Shown piece by piece: positions 35,241 to 46,597 of a stretch of DNA of 64,000 bases. Both the position numbers and the translations under genes were made by a program. The stretch is from the NCBI GenBank assembly GCA_020466095.1, contig CM035807.1, forward strand, positions 6,800,240 to 6,864,239, written 5' to 3'. The notes below the pieces were generated by a model. That model saw only the letters and a program-made list of their open reading frames with translations, made no database searches and was not told where the DNA came from. Positions within the stretch are counted from its first letter, which is position 1; each line of letters opens with the position of its first letter. The DNA is from Chlorops oryzae (Eukaryota; Arthropoda; Insecta; Diptera; Chloropidae).

Positions 35241-36454
35241 ACTTCAATCTATAATATAGATGCCGTAGGAACAAGAACGAGCATGTTCAGTATGTATATT
35301 CGAAAAATTTACACAAGTACCTTTTAAACGAGCCTAATATGAAGAATATTGGATTCGTTTTTGGTATGTTTTAATAATATGTTATAATTATTACTTTTTT
35401 TTAAAACTGAATTTTGGGTTCCATCCCCTAACTGGCCAAATAATGACCCTAGTAGAAAAAAAAAAAATTTTCTACTCAAATGCCGCAAACCTCAATCTAT
35501 GACGAGTTTTTTGAGACTATAACCATTAAAATCGGTTAGTGGTTTCTATTCATAAAATTAATTCAAAACAAATATTTTTTGGAACGCATTATTCACTGTT
35601 TTCACGTTCCTTTCTTAAGTCTTTGCATGTCTCTCTTGGTCTGTATGCATGCAAAGACTCAAGACACGAACGTGAAAACAGTGAATAATGGTTCAAAAAA
35701 TATTTGTTTTGAATTAATTTTATCAATAGAAACCACTAACCGATATTATTGGTTATAGTATAGTGCTGGATCGCATCTTATAATTTTATTTATATTTTAA
35801 ACTTTGCGTACAAAGACCTAACTCACGTGTTTTGAACGAAAATTGATATCAAAAAGCCCTAACTCAGAAAACTGTTCGAAACACAGAAAAAATAAAAATT
35901 CAAGCCTAAAACAAATTTGATGCGTAGTATTTAATTGACTTTGCGTTTAAACTTTTTTTAAATATCTAACCTTTGCGATTTTATGAAGTTTTTTCCTTCT
36001 CCTGTAAAGTAGCAAAATAATGAGTTACGCCCTTTCTATCCGAAGCTATCGATATGTAGAAATATATGACTGTTTTTTAAAACAGCCAACTTTAAAAAAA
36101 AAAAATCATCTTTGGTGGGTATTAATGCCCTGGTTATAGAATTATTTTGGCCCAAAATTGACACCATTTCTCAGTCTAAAAGGTCGAGAAATTGTTTCTT
36201 TTGACGCTGGAGCTTGTTTTTATGTAAAATTTGCAACCGAATCCTAACGAATTTCATTGAATTTTTGGATCCCCTACTAAATTTTCAAACATTAGACTTA
36301 TATTTATATAATTAGTAGCATAAATATGTAGGTTCTTGACAATAAGTGCATTAATATATCTAAATTCTAAATCTAATCTACAAGAAAAAAAAAAAACTAA
36401 ACATAAATTGAAAAAAAAAAAAGTTTCGCTTTCGCAAAAGTAAGCAGATTATCA
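35241..36454. other. Non-coding, includes a 244-bp hairpin
   Basis: Apart from the hairpin at 35516-35759, this is AT-rich sequence without recognisable genes. It lies 3' of paralogue 2 on the minus strand. Confidence 0.4.
35516..35759. repeat. Long hairpin, arms ~105 bp
   Basis: ACTATAACCATTAAAATCGG..GTGGTTTCTATT..AATTCAAAACAAATATTTTT..GTGAAAACAG-type sequence on the left is matched by its complement on the right with few mismatches. The loop is around CTCTCTTGGTCTGTATGCAT. No target duplication was seen. Either a foldback MITE or a hairpin-forming locus. Confidence 0.75.
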
Positions 36455-37689
36455 TCATATTGTCCGATTCAGCATATTTTGGTTTTCATCATTGCCGTGG
36501 CCACTTTCGACTTGGATACAGAAGAAGCTATTCTCTTCATCATCACTTGCGCCATCTGTTGTATATTCCTCATCGATATCATCGTCTTCAACTTCCAAAT
36601 CATCATCATCATCATCATCGTCGTCGTCATCATCATCATCGTCGTCGGAGTTATTTAAATCATCCAATTCAGCAGCGGCCTACGGTGATATGAAATTTTT
36701 TGTTTTTCATTTCATTTCATTTTGAATTCAAACAAGGGCGTAGCTAGAGAAAGAGTGCTCTGGTAGCGCTTATATTTGCCACAGCGGTATATTGAGCAAT
36801 TATAAGACATTAACCGAAAAAAAATTTGGGGGGGCAAGAAGAAGTTTAGAGAGTTTTGGACCAAAAACCCAAAAAATCCGAAAAATTCATGACGTAAAAT
36901 TTCGATGAAAATTTATAGGGGTATTCACAAAGGCGTCGGAAAATAGGAAAGTCGTAAAATCGGAAAATTTGAACTGCTTAAAAAAGTGGTGCAAGATACA
37001 AGAAAAGTTTTAAAAATTTTTAAGAAGTCGAAAGTTTTACGATTTTCCGACTTTCCAACGTTTTTAACACACCTTTGTGAATACCCCTTATATATAGAAT
37101 AAGTGTAAAGTTCTAAGAACTTTGGCGATAACATTTAAAAAAAAATACTGATTACAACTAGTCTAGTTTGGGTGTAGTACCAAACTGGTCCAAAAAGGAC
37201 TAGTTGTAATCAGTATTTTTAAAAAGTTTAAGATGTTCAAAATTCTTAGTAATTTTTCACTATTCTTAGTAAAACATGTCAATAAAACTAGTCTTTGGAC
37301 CGTTTAATGACAAACACTAGTTTCATTATTCTATATATAAATTTCATGAAATCGGACGTCATAATTTTTCGGATTTTTTGGGTTTTTGTTCCAAAACTCT
37401 CTAAAACTTCTTCTTGCTCCCAAAATTTTTTTTCGGTTAATATATTATAATTGTTCAATATATAACTGTGGCAAATATAAGCACTACCAAAGCACTCTTT
37501 CTCTAGCTACGCCCTTGAATTCAAAAATTCATCAATTCTTACCATTTGCCCTGTGTGTATATTGATTTCGATTTGTAATCTTATGTCCATGATTAGAAAT
37601 GCAGTGGTAATTAGCATCGGGATCGTTAAACGACTTTTCCACGCCAAATCGGTTAAGAAGAGAAAAACTTCGCCGAATGCTGAATTCAT
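36455..37689 (-). CDS. Small single-pass membrane protein with poly-Asp tail (paralogue 2)
   Basis: Exons 37689-37543 and 36679-36455 give 123 residues. N-terminus MNSAFGEVFLFLTDLAWKSR, a hydrophobic span (LTIPMLITTAFLIMDI), then RLQIEINIHTGQM at the splice (ATG|GTAAGA, CGTAG|GCC, phase 0), then AAELDDLNNS, a run of about 16 Asp, EVEDDDIDEEYTTDG and a C-terminus FFCIQVESGHGNDENQ. The 863-bp intron is mostly a hAT MITE; without it the intron is 70 bp. Its paralogue is at 33022-33422. The acidic tail suggests a cation- or protein-binding soluble face; function unknown. Confidence 0.65.
36733..37517. mobile_element. hAT MITE (family H1, copy 2) in the intron of paralogue 2
   Basis: Ends CAAGGGCGTAGCTAGAGAAA and TTTCTCTAGCTACGCCCTTG with a perfect 8-bp duplication, AATTCAAA, at 36725-36732 and 37518-37525. 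Shares with copy 1 (26895-27555) the ends (GGCGT..CTAGAGAAA), GCTTATATTT..CCACAG, AGACATTAACC and GGACCAAAAACC. A second element is nested at about 36918-37089. Confidence 0.9.
36918..37089. mobile_element. Small MITE nested in H1 copy 2
   Basis: Ends GGGGTATTCACAAAGG and CCTTTGTGAATACCCC (near-perfect inverted), with inner pairs TCGGAAA../..TTTCCGA. TTATA occurs at both junctions, and copy 1 shows the empty site (AAATTTATATATAGAATAAG), so the insertion is clear. Confidence 0.75.
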
Positions 37690-37774
37690 TTTTTGTTTTT
37701 TTCTCGTCTTTTTTTTTCCGGTTTCGATGAAGTTCTTTTTGATGATGTTTTTTTTTTGATGAAGTTGTTTGTGG

Positions 37775-38421
37775 TTACTTATCTGGTGAATCGTTATCTA
37801 ATTCGGCGGCGGTCTCGTGCTGTTCTTCCAATTGATCGTACTTGACAATGTGTACGGTCTCACCAATGGTTATCGGCTGAATTGGCTGTAGATGACGGTA
37901 GATTTCCGAAACAGTTGAATCCGAATCGATTGGAGTATCCAGCTCCGATTGTGTTTCGTGTAGACTTGTGATTTGATCATTCAATAATGAGCGTAAGCAA
38001 TCTTGTCTTTTCTCGGCTAGCGCTTCAATAAGATTCGAGCCTTTTTTTATTTTCTGTAGTTTTCGTTCTAATGGAAAGAGAGGATGATTTTGAATCAACG
38101 TTTATTTTTTTTTTTTTAATTGATTTTCCATTTTTTTTTTTTTTTTTTTTTGGATTTTTTCATAAATTCTTATTTACCCAATCCTTTTAAATAGCTTGCC
38201 GAATCAGGCAACGGTGTGATATCGCTGTTGCGCTGTTGTTGTTGTTGTTGTTGTTGCTGTTTGGTATCGGAATTTTCCGCAGCTTCGGATTCGTCGTTGA
38301 AGCTAGTGAAATTATCTTCGAATTCGACAGCTCCTTGATAGGTGTTCTGGTGTTCTGGAGATGGGGGATTTTCAGAGTTTTCACTTTCTGTTCCTTGTGT
38401 TTGCCAAGGATTTTTGCTCAT
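37775..38421 (-). CDS. CCDC32: CCDC32 homologue (AP-2 adaptor assembly factor family)
   Basis: Exons 38421-38178 and 38067-37775 with a 110-bp intron give 178 residues; start chosen at MSKNPWQTQ (38421), though Met at 38427 and 38448 are in frame. The junction creates SYLKGLERKLQKIKKGSN, matching the conserved VYLASLEKKLRRIKG core of vertebrate CCDC32. Downstream EKRQDCLRSLLND, DSDSTVSEIYRHLQPIQP and VHIVKYDQLEE match the conserved C-terminal half. An acidic Ser-rich N-terminus and a run of ten Gln precede the core. CCDC32 is reported to chaperone AP2 assembly for clathrin endocytosis; that role here is by homology. Confidence 0.8.
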
Positions 38422-38449
38422 TTTCATTGGACAATTTCGCTCTAGCACA

Positions 38450-39247
38450 AGTCAGCGAGAAAATCGCATTTGGTCTTTCTTCAAAAAATATATATATACA
38501 TATATGTATTTTCAACTTAAAAGCCCGATCACGAGGGAAAGAAAAACAAAAAATAATTGGTTTTTTTTTTTTTTTTTTTTTTTATAATAGAGTAGAGCGC
38601 TAATTAATTTTGAAACTCTTTCATAAGGAAGCCATGAGAGTTGAACTAACATAAATGTTAAGCTCTTGAAGAGTCAAACATCACATTTTACCAAAAAAAA
38701 AAAAAAAAAAAATAGTGATGTCTATTATTTTATGTAATTTCCGTTATTATAGGTGCTGGTGTTTCATATTTGCCAAAACTAAGAGTTGAACTAAGTATTT
38801 AAATGAAAACATAGTTTTAATTTTTGTTCATTTATTTCAAATATTAAGTTTTAAAAATTTTTTATCGTTAATTTTTATTGTTTTTTCTCGTTTTTTTTTT
38901 TTTCATTTTTGTTTTAGGGAAAAACAGTTCTTATAGGCGTTAGCAGATAATAATCTCCCCCAAGTCAATGATAAATATATGAAACATACAAACGACAAGC
39001 GGTTACAAAACAAAAGAAAAAAGATCGCCGAACATTTGTAAATATGTGACCACGGGATTCTTTGGTAGATTTGACCACTTTGTCTCTGAATGGCCTTCAG
39101 AATTGTAATGACTTAAGTGTTGGATTTTGTCTTATAGAAACACACACCAACAAAACTTTTTAGGCCGCAGAATGTTTTTTTGCTTTATTTCTTCTTTCTT
39201 TTTCTTTTTCTCTTTCTTTTTACATTTTGTATGTTTCCTCTTGATCG
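38450..39247. other. Spacer: CCDC32 5' side and snama 3'UTR
   Basis: T-runs at 38563-38583 and A-runs at 38694-38711. The snama poly(A) signal AATAAA lies on the minus strand at 39189-39184, about 60 bp past its stop. No other gene. Confidence 0.4.
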
Positions 39248-42200
39248 TTATTCTTTTTTTGTCTTTTTCGATGATTTACTTTTCTTCCGCTTATGTTTCT
39301 TTCTCGAACTTCCCGATGATTCTTCGGATGAGAGCCGTTTAACGCGCTTCTTCTCTTTTCGATCTTTGCGCTTTTTCTTCCGTTTTAATCCATCGGAATC
39401 TAATTCGGTTTCATAATCGGGCGATGAGCGACTCTCTTGTTTTGTCGGACGTGATTTTTTAATCTCCTTTTCGGAACTTTCTCTGGTCGAAGGATTTCTA
39501 GTAGTTGTATCATTTTTACGAAAAGGATTTGAAGAGACTCGAGGTTCGGAAAAATTGATTTCGCTATTCTTTCGACTATTGGAATCGCCTCCACCTCCTC
39601 CTCCTCCTCCTCGATGAGAACTCGATGAGACATGAGATAAATTTTGTTCATGGTCATTTTTTGTTGTCGACTTTGATTTAGCTGGAAAACTATCGTGCCT
39701 ACTGCGACTATTATGCACGTATTCACTGTGCAAACGATTCCCTGTTAAATCCTCATTTTCGTTTCTACGTGGCTCTTTTTCGAGATGATTGCTTTTGACA
39801 TCACGTTGTTTGTGATGAGTCACAGTTTCAGCTTTTTTATTACTATGATCTTTTTCTCCTCTATGATCCCTGTGGCTTTGATGTCGATCTCGGCTGCGGC
39901 TTCGATCACGTTCTCGCTCCCGTCCTCGTTCACGTTCACGTTCACGTTCACGTTCACGTTCACGTTCTCGTTCCGTTCGCGTTCACGTTCTCGTTCTTGG
40001 TCTCGTTCGCGAGCTCGTTCCTGATTTCGTTCTCGTGATTTATCCGGGTGTTTGGAAGTTTGTTCTCCGCGATGATTGCTTCTTTTTTTACGTTCAGACG
40101 ATCGTTCCTGTTTGCCTTTCTCTGGTGTATTAAAGTCACTATCCGTATGTGAGGATATATGATCCGTATATATGATTTTACTTCCGAGACGATCTCGGAT
40201 AGATGGTTTAGATCTGTTTGGGGAATGTGATTTTGTTGTATTGTCTATTTTCACCTCAACGGAACGTTCGTTCGCACTTCCAATGGGAACAGTTATTTGA
40301 AAATCTTTTAAATTCGCATGACTTCTAATGCTGTCTTTGCGTTTATGACGATTTGATGGCGGTGAATCTTCGATGTATGTTGTATGTATGGATGTGGTTC
40401 GCTCTATGCTACTTTTCTTCGCTTCCGTCGGACGAATAGCATTTATTGCTCGAGTGAATATAGCATTCTCAGCTTTGCGTAGAACTTCGTTCGTAACTTT
40501 ATCGTTATGTAAAAAGTCTGATCCTTGAATTAATGTATTGCTATCGTTGGCTGACATAGATATATTCATTGAGTTTTGATCGTCTAGTTCCCATTTTGAA
40601 AGTGCTGGAGCGATTATCTTTTGTTCAGATATGCCGCCTTCATGTGTTTGTTCGGGTTTTGTTAAATCATCGAATTCATCAATATCGTAGACATGAATGT
40701 CCAATACGGATTCAGTGGAAGTGTTTTTCTTATGATTTTCATTGATCTTCGGATTTTGCTGTTCCTCAATAATTAGGTCTTCAATTAGAAACGCTTTCGA
40801 TTGTACGGTTTCGGCTGGCCATTCTTCATTTCTTTCCGCTGGTGTTGTCAAATGATCATCTTTTATTTTTCGATTTTTTTCGTGGTGGTAATGATCTTTA
40901 CCTTGTGTCGAAGATCTTCTTTTCTTCGAAGATTTCTCATCGATGGGTTCCGATTTTTCGAAATCACTTTTTATGGGCTCCGCGATATCGAATGATTGAT
41001 TATCATATTGTGGTGAGTTTGTTTCTTCCACAGAAGTTTGCCTATTCCGAAGACGTTTTTCTTTCTTTTCTTTTTTCATTTTCTTTTTAACCGCCTTTTC
41101 TTTTTTCGATTTCTTTTTCCGTTCTTTGCTATGTTTTTCTTCTTTTTGCGCGCTACGCCTTTTTTGTTCGACTTTTCCAACCAATGATGGTGATGGATCA
41201 CGTACTTTTGCCGGAGTTATTGTTATGGGCTCTTTTTCGATTTGTGGTGGTGGTGGTGGTGGTGGTGGTGCTTGAATTTCAGCTTTCACATCTTTGCCAT
41301 TTTTCTTTATAACATTCTTGGCATCTTTATCCGAATTCGATTTATCACGCATTTCCACCGGATGCCGATGTTCTCTATCATTTTTATTATAAGTTCGTGT
41401 TGGGACGTGTTTTTCTTGTTTCTCCTCGATGGCGTGTTTCGGAGAAATTGAGTCATGTTTTTTCTTATTATCAGAAGATTTCCTTGCCGGCGATACGCTT
41501 CGACCCCGTGAAGTTTTCCTTTCAAACGGATTCGCCGTGATTCTGGTGTTGGCGACTCTTTCATCTCTTGGGTGGTGAATTTTATCAATTTTCAAATTGG
41601 GATTGAACATTTCGGGGCTTTCTTCGAAAATATGTTTTTCGTTGCGATGCCAGTGCGAACTATCGGCTGATATCATCTCAAAGCCAGGCGGAGGTGGTTG
41701 CTCCATTGCGTCAGCTTTATAGACGAGCATCTGTTTATTGGATTATTATCCCAGGATTGGAATTCTTCAGCGGATTTTCCATGGTTAGGTGATCTCATAA
41801 CTTTTCGTACATTTTTTTCCTCCACTGATGGATACCGGTTTATACGATGAGCACGCGATCGTCCATGACTTCTACTACGTCGTTCTTTGCTCATGTGCGG
41901 CTTACTTCTGGAGCGTCTATAGTGAGGAGGCGGCGACCGAGAACGTCTGCGGGCCGGTGACATAGATCGTGACCGTGACCTTGAACTTCGATCATTGAAG
42001 GACGTTGATCGTCTAGCCTTAATAAATCGATCTCGATCTCGATCTCTTTCTCGAATATTAATATTCTCGCGATCATATTCTCGTCTTACGTCGTGTCGAT
42101 CTCTCGTCGACGGTTGTCGTATAACACGTCGATTAACAGGTGACACACGATAACGACTTCTTTGATGTCTATCTATTGATCGTGAACGACGTTGTTCCGG

Positions 42201-44150
42201 AGTTCGTCTGCGTTCGTCTTTTCGTTTTTCTTTCTCCTTTTCTCTCATAATTCGATTGAACGCCTCAAGCGGATCATCGATAATTCCAGTTCCGACTTTG
42301 GCTGCAACACCTTGATACACAGATGCTAGGGATGGATTTGGCGCTAGCCCATGACGAACTTCATTGGGAGGACCTCGCATCGGCATATAGGGCGGCCTGA
42401 CGCCCGGAAAAGGTTGACGTGGAAAATTTTGATAGCCAATATTTGATCGAGGATCCATTTGATTGAAGACATTGTTAAACGGCATAATATGCTGTGGAGG
42501 CATTCCAGCGGGATTCATTGGATGGTGTGATGAATTCATTGGCTGATAACCCATAGGATGATTCGGCGGCATACCGCCACGATACATTTCATGAGGTGGT
42601 TTTGGCTGTTGCCGTCGATCCGGATGATCACGATGTTTATATTGATCAACTGGTGGACCATCTATGTGAGGAGGAAAGCCTGTGAAAGCTTCTTTCTCCA
42701 TATATGTCTCACGATATTCTCGAGGCCTTGCCATATGCCCATGATGGTTTAATGGAGGAGATCTCTGCTTTTCCCTCTGTTCATGCGGCGGTGGTCTTTG
42801 CGGAGAACTATCAGTTCCCGGTGGATTAAGATGACGTGGTCCTTGTTCGATTGATGTTTTCTCCCGAACTAAGCTAGTCTGAGCCGGAAGTTGCGATGGT
42901 GGCATTTTTATTGTTATATTATCTTCAAAATCAGAATCGGCATCTTCAGTTGCATTCACCTTAGTAGCTTCTTGATTTTCACTTTCCAGCTCGGTCGACT
43001 CCTTAATGGGCGGCTCTGTTTCAATTTTACTTGGCAATTCCGTTGCTGGAACTTCTTTCGCTGGCTCCTCACATTGGATTGGTTTTTCTACTTCTACTGC
43101 TATTTCTATTTCTAATTCTACTTTTTCTTTTTCCTTTTCCTTTTCCTTTTCTTTTTCTTCTATTTTCTTTTCTTCTTCTTCGGCTTTTTCTTGTTCTTCT
43201 TTAACAGGTTCCGGTTCTACGGGTTTAGTTGGAATCTCCTTTGCCAATGAAACTTCTACAACTTTCGGCACATCTTTCAATTTCTTCGCATTGTATCCCG
43301 TTGAGTTTTTAAAATTATTTACAGAATTTCTTAAAAATCGATTCGGTATAAGTGATGCTGGCGAGCTTCCCTTCTCCTTGCAATCGGGGCACTCGTTATC
43401 CTCCGAATCCAACAAAGCCGTCCGAACACAATCATCGCAAAAAGAGCTACCACAGCACGGAATCATAACAGCATCCGTAAAGAGTTCATTACAAATTGTA
43501 CAAATTAGATCTTCAGGTATTTCCTCTTGAACGTTTTGAGCAAGTGCTGATTGTTCCTTAATTTCCAAATCCATTTGTTTTTCATCACGATTTTGAAAAG
43601 ACTTCGGAATGCCCGTACTTCTTTTCACTTCCGAAAATTCTTTCGTAAGATTGAATGGACAATTCTTGATCCAGTGACCTCCTTTCTTGCATTTATTACA
43701 ACGATATGTTGGAGGAACTTCGCCAGTTTGCGAACGGATTTTCTGATAGCTCTTCGGATCATAATCGGCTGTACTTTGGAGCATCATAGCCTGGATTTTA
43801 TCTTCTTCAGTTCCGCTCATTTTCGTTATGTCCAAGCCGATCGAATCTGATGTTTTCGGTGTGCTGGTGATTTCAAAAGTTTTCTCTCCATTCTCCCAAG
43901 ATTTCTTAACTTGATGCGACAGAGGTACACGGGCTATGATAAGCGATGTGTTCTTCGGTATCAGCGTATTCTCATCCGAATATTCTTCTTTCGTTTGCGC
44001 ATTTGTTATTTGCAAATCGAAATCGGTCAGCTTACCCAAATGCTTTTGCTTAACAATTGAACGTTTTAAATCGCTAACAGATATATGCAAGCCATCGAAT
44101 GTAATCGTATCGAAGTCTAGAGTACTCTTAAATTTGTAATGCACCGACAT
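39248..44150 (-). CDS. snama: snama / RBBP6-type E3 ubiquitin ligase (frame break in the RE repeat)
   Basis: Minus strand. Exon 1 is 44150-41811 (780 codons); the next starts at 41730 after an 80-bp intron with a CTAAC branch-like word. DWNN ubiquitin-like domain, residues 1-78 (MSVHYKFKST..); CCHC zinc knuckle 151-164 (CNKCKKGGHWIKNC); RING/U-box about 217-257 (CTICNELF..CCGSSFCDDC..CPDC); then charged, proline-rich and SR/RS-rich regions, and a Lys-rich end (KKHKRKKSKSSKK). In flies the protein links ubiquitination with p53-type control and mRNA 3'-end processing. The frame breaks once at about 39973 in an Arg-Glu repeat; one missing base restores ~1607 residues. Without repair, 636 codons of exon 2 end at 39820. 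Confidence 0.93.
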
Positions 44151-44793
44151 TATGATTGCTGGATTGCTAACAACAACATTAAAGATTAAGTGTTTAATGG
44201 TTTCAATTTCACATCGAATGACCACCGGAATTTTCTCAAATCCACGTTGCGTTTTCTATTTTCTTTTTTTTTCGTTTCTTAAGCGTCTCTGCGTTAACTT
44301 CTTTGATATATATCTTCCTAATCAGCTTGCAAATAAACTGCTTCTGGAGTTTCTAGAGCTCCAATTCCAGTAATCTTCGTAATCCGTCGACGTAATCCTA
44401 AAACCAACAAAGGTAATACAAATGTAAATTAGCGAAAGTTCTTCTTCTTACAGGCAATTGTTATTTATTTCGATAGGATCTATTCAAGTTGGACCAGAAC
44501 TGCGACAAGAACAAGCTCAGACGCAAATCAACGAAAAGTTCAACGCTTGCTTTCTTCCATCTTGTGCAACCGGAAATCAATAGAGTACACACATTTGTCA
44601 CAAGGACGATGGATTCGATTCGACTAAATTCCTAAATGTCGTATCACTGTTTTTTCCATTCGATTTCTCTTCGCAACTAACTACTCTTTCTTTATTTTAT
44701 ATAGTTCAATTGTCATGTCTTCCACTAGTTTTAATTAAAATTACCAAGTACACCAAGTACACCAACAATAATCGAGCAAAGCAGACTTTTAAG
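44151..44793 (-). promoter_or_regulatory. snama 5'UTR and promoter region
   Basis: The snama ATG (44150-44148) is preceded by in-frame codons back to 44225 with no clear alternative start. GC-richer DNA around 44370-44600 probably includes the transcription start and perhaps a 5'UTR exon. No TATA. Boundaries are inference. Confidence 0.35.
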
Positions 44794-46271
44794 CAGTGCT
44801 GCGAAATAATTTTTTTACAAAAATCCCTAATCAGCCAAAAAATATCCCTACTTTTCCCTACGTTAAGTTGCCGTTCATACGTCGGCTTCAACGTTGACTG
44901 ATTATCGAACGCGATTTTCACGGGGAAAGATAAAATGCTCTAGCGAAATCCGACACGTTTACTGAATAGGCTACTGAATTCATACTCGTGTCGTATGTTC
45001 GCGTCTACACGTTCACGAATTTGCAAGATACTCGATTTATACTTGTTCGCTGTTTTCATCATGCAACGACGATGTCACGCGACAAAATTTGGCGTTGATT
45101 GTATGCGAATTAAAAAAAAAGGTAAAACGTAAAACATAATAAACAAAAAAAGGATTTGGATGAAAAATTGCTAAAAATAAGGAAGGAATTTGCTCATACT
45201 ATTAGAATGGATTCAGACACTATAATAAAAATATCATGCGCAAAGACTTCAAATTTTGCGAATGAAATGAACTTTTCGATCTATGAATTGGTGGGAAAGG
45301 CAACATGTCAAAAATCAGGATACATTGGAAATCGTTTTTAACGCACATGGCTAGTACAACCACGAGTAAAATTCATGAATTCCAAAAAGCTTCATCACGT
45401 TCGTCTCGTCCATCACGCGTCTCGCCGAACAAATTCTCTCAAATGAATCGTTGAGTGACATGTTCCGCATAGCCGTTACTGAATTCAGCCAATCGTACGC
45501 AAAAGTCAAAACGATTGGTTGCGTACAATCGCTTCTCTGTTGTAAGTGGACGCATACACATCTATTTCACAATACACATATAGCGTCAGTACTGAATAGT
45601 ACCGTCGTCTAATACCACATCCCCGAACGTCCCTCGCCATCAAACCAACTTTTTCGCAGCTGATTTGTGGCGAATTACAAAAAAATTTTCATTACAATTT
45701 TTCCATACCCTGTTTTTTTTCTTGTTTTTCGACTCTGAGTGTGTCCAGGAGTAGAACTAAATGTAACGCGACATTGTGTTCAGCCAAAAACATGATTAAA
45801 TCTTATTTTTGGGTATTTTTGCGTTCGAATATTTCTATTGCACCTTCGTTTCAGAGTGTTTGATGTTGTAAGACTTGTCGTAGCTCAAAGTTGTATCACA
45901 TGCAGGGCATTTGCATTGAAAAGTATCTTAGGTTTTGTGTTCTAACCAACCTTTATATATTGTCGTACCATAGCCATTTGCGATTTAATTCTTACATTCG
46001 ATATTTGCTTTTTGTGCTGGTTTTCCTCCAAGGAGCCAGTGAAAGAGGAGCTAATTTTTGTAAAATACGTGTGTCATTTTGTTAAATGAAAAATCAAAGA
46101 ATTTCAAAACAAATCGTTAACAAACGCAAGGGATTTTAAAATCCTATAAGAAAATTTCCTATACATATTAACAAAATTTAAGAAAATCTATCTTGTTTTT
46201 CTCTACACCCATTGTTTGTTTTTTGAAAAATCCCTACGTGCAGGGAATTTTCCCAAAATTTAACAGCACTG
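44794..46271. mobile_element. Candidate hAT-type element, ~1.48 kb
   Basis: Ends CAGTGCTG and CAGCACTG are inverted, with subterminal similarity (ATCCCTA..TCCCTACG on the left versus CGTAGGGATTTT-type on the right, inverted). Flanks CTTTTAAG (44786-44793) and CTTTTATG (46272-46279) match at 7 of 8 bases. No transposase was recognised. It separates snama from its upstream DRE-rich DNA. Confidence 0.5.
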
Positions 46272-46289
46272 CTTTTATGCTGGAAAATC

Positions 46290-46506
46290 ATCGATAGCAC
46301 TATCATTTGACTTTCGCTAATGTCGATAGTTGTATAACAGCTACCGATTGGGGTTTTGTTCTTGCTCAACTCAGTAAGACAACAAAGAAGCGTGATTTTT
46401 TTTATTAATTTATCTCTTGGTTTTCATGTAAATTGTTCATAATATTTATATGTTAATCTTGCCGGCTTAATGATATCGATACAATCGATAAATTGTGTCC
46501 ATCGAT
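46290..46506. promoter_or_regulatory. DRE-like motif cluster (ATCGAT x4)
   Basis: ATCGAT at 46290-46295, 46475-46480, 46484-46489 and 46501-46506. These are fly housekeeping-promoter words. They lie 2.2 kb upstream of snama and 1.9 kb upstream of Rrp46 with transposons on both sides, so they may be a displaced promoter for either gene or belong to a repeat. Confidence 0.35.
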
Positions 46507-46597
46507 AGCCGATACATTGCAAAACTACTAACAGTGCTGTTCACGCAAAAATAAGCGCCAAGCAAATGGTGTTTGAAAAAATATAGAAAAAGCTAAG

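Noticed and set aside
41673..41810. Reading the first snama frame through to its stop at 41673
   Set aside because: The next conserved frame (YKADAMEQPPPPGFE) is reached by an 80-bp GT-AG intron (41810-41731) with a CTAAC word, so the read-through end is intronic.
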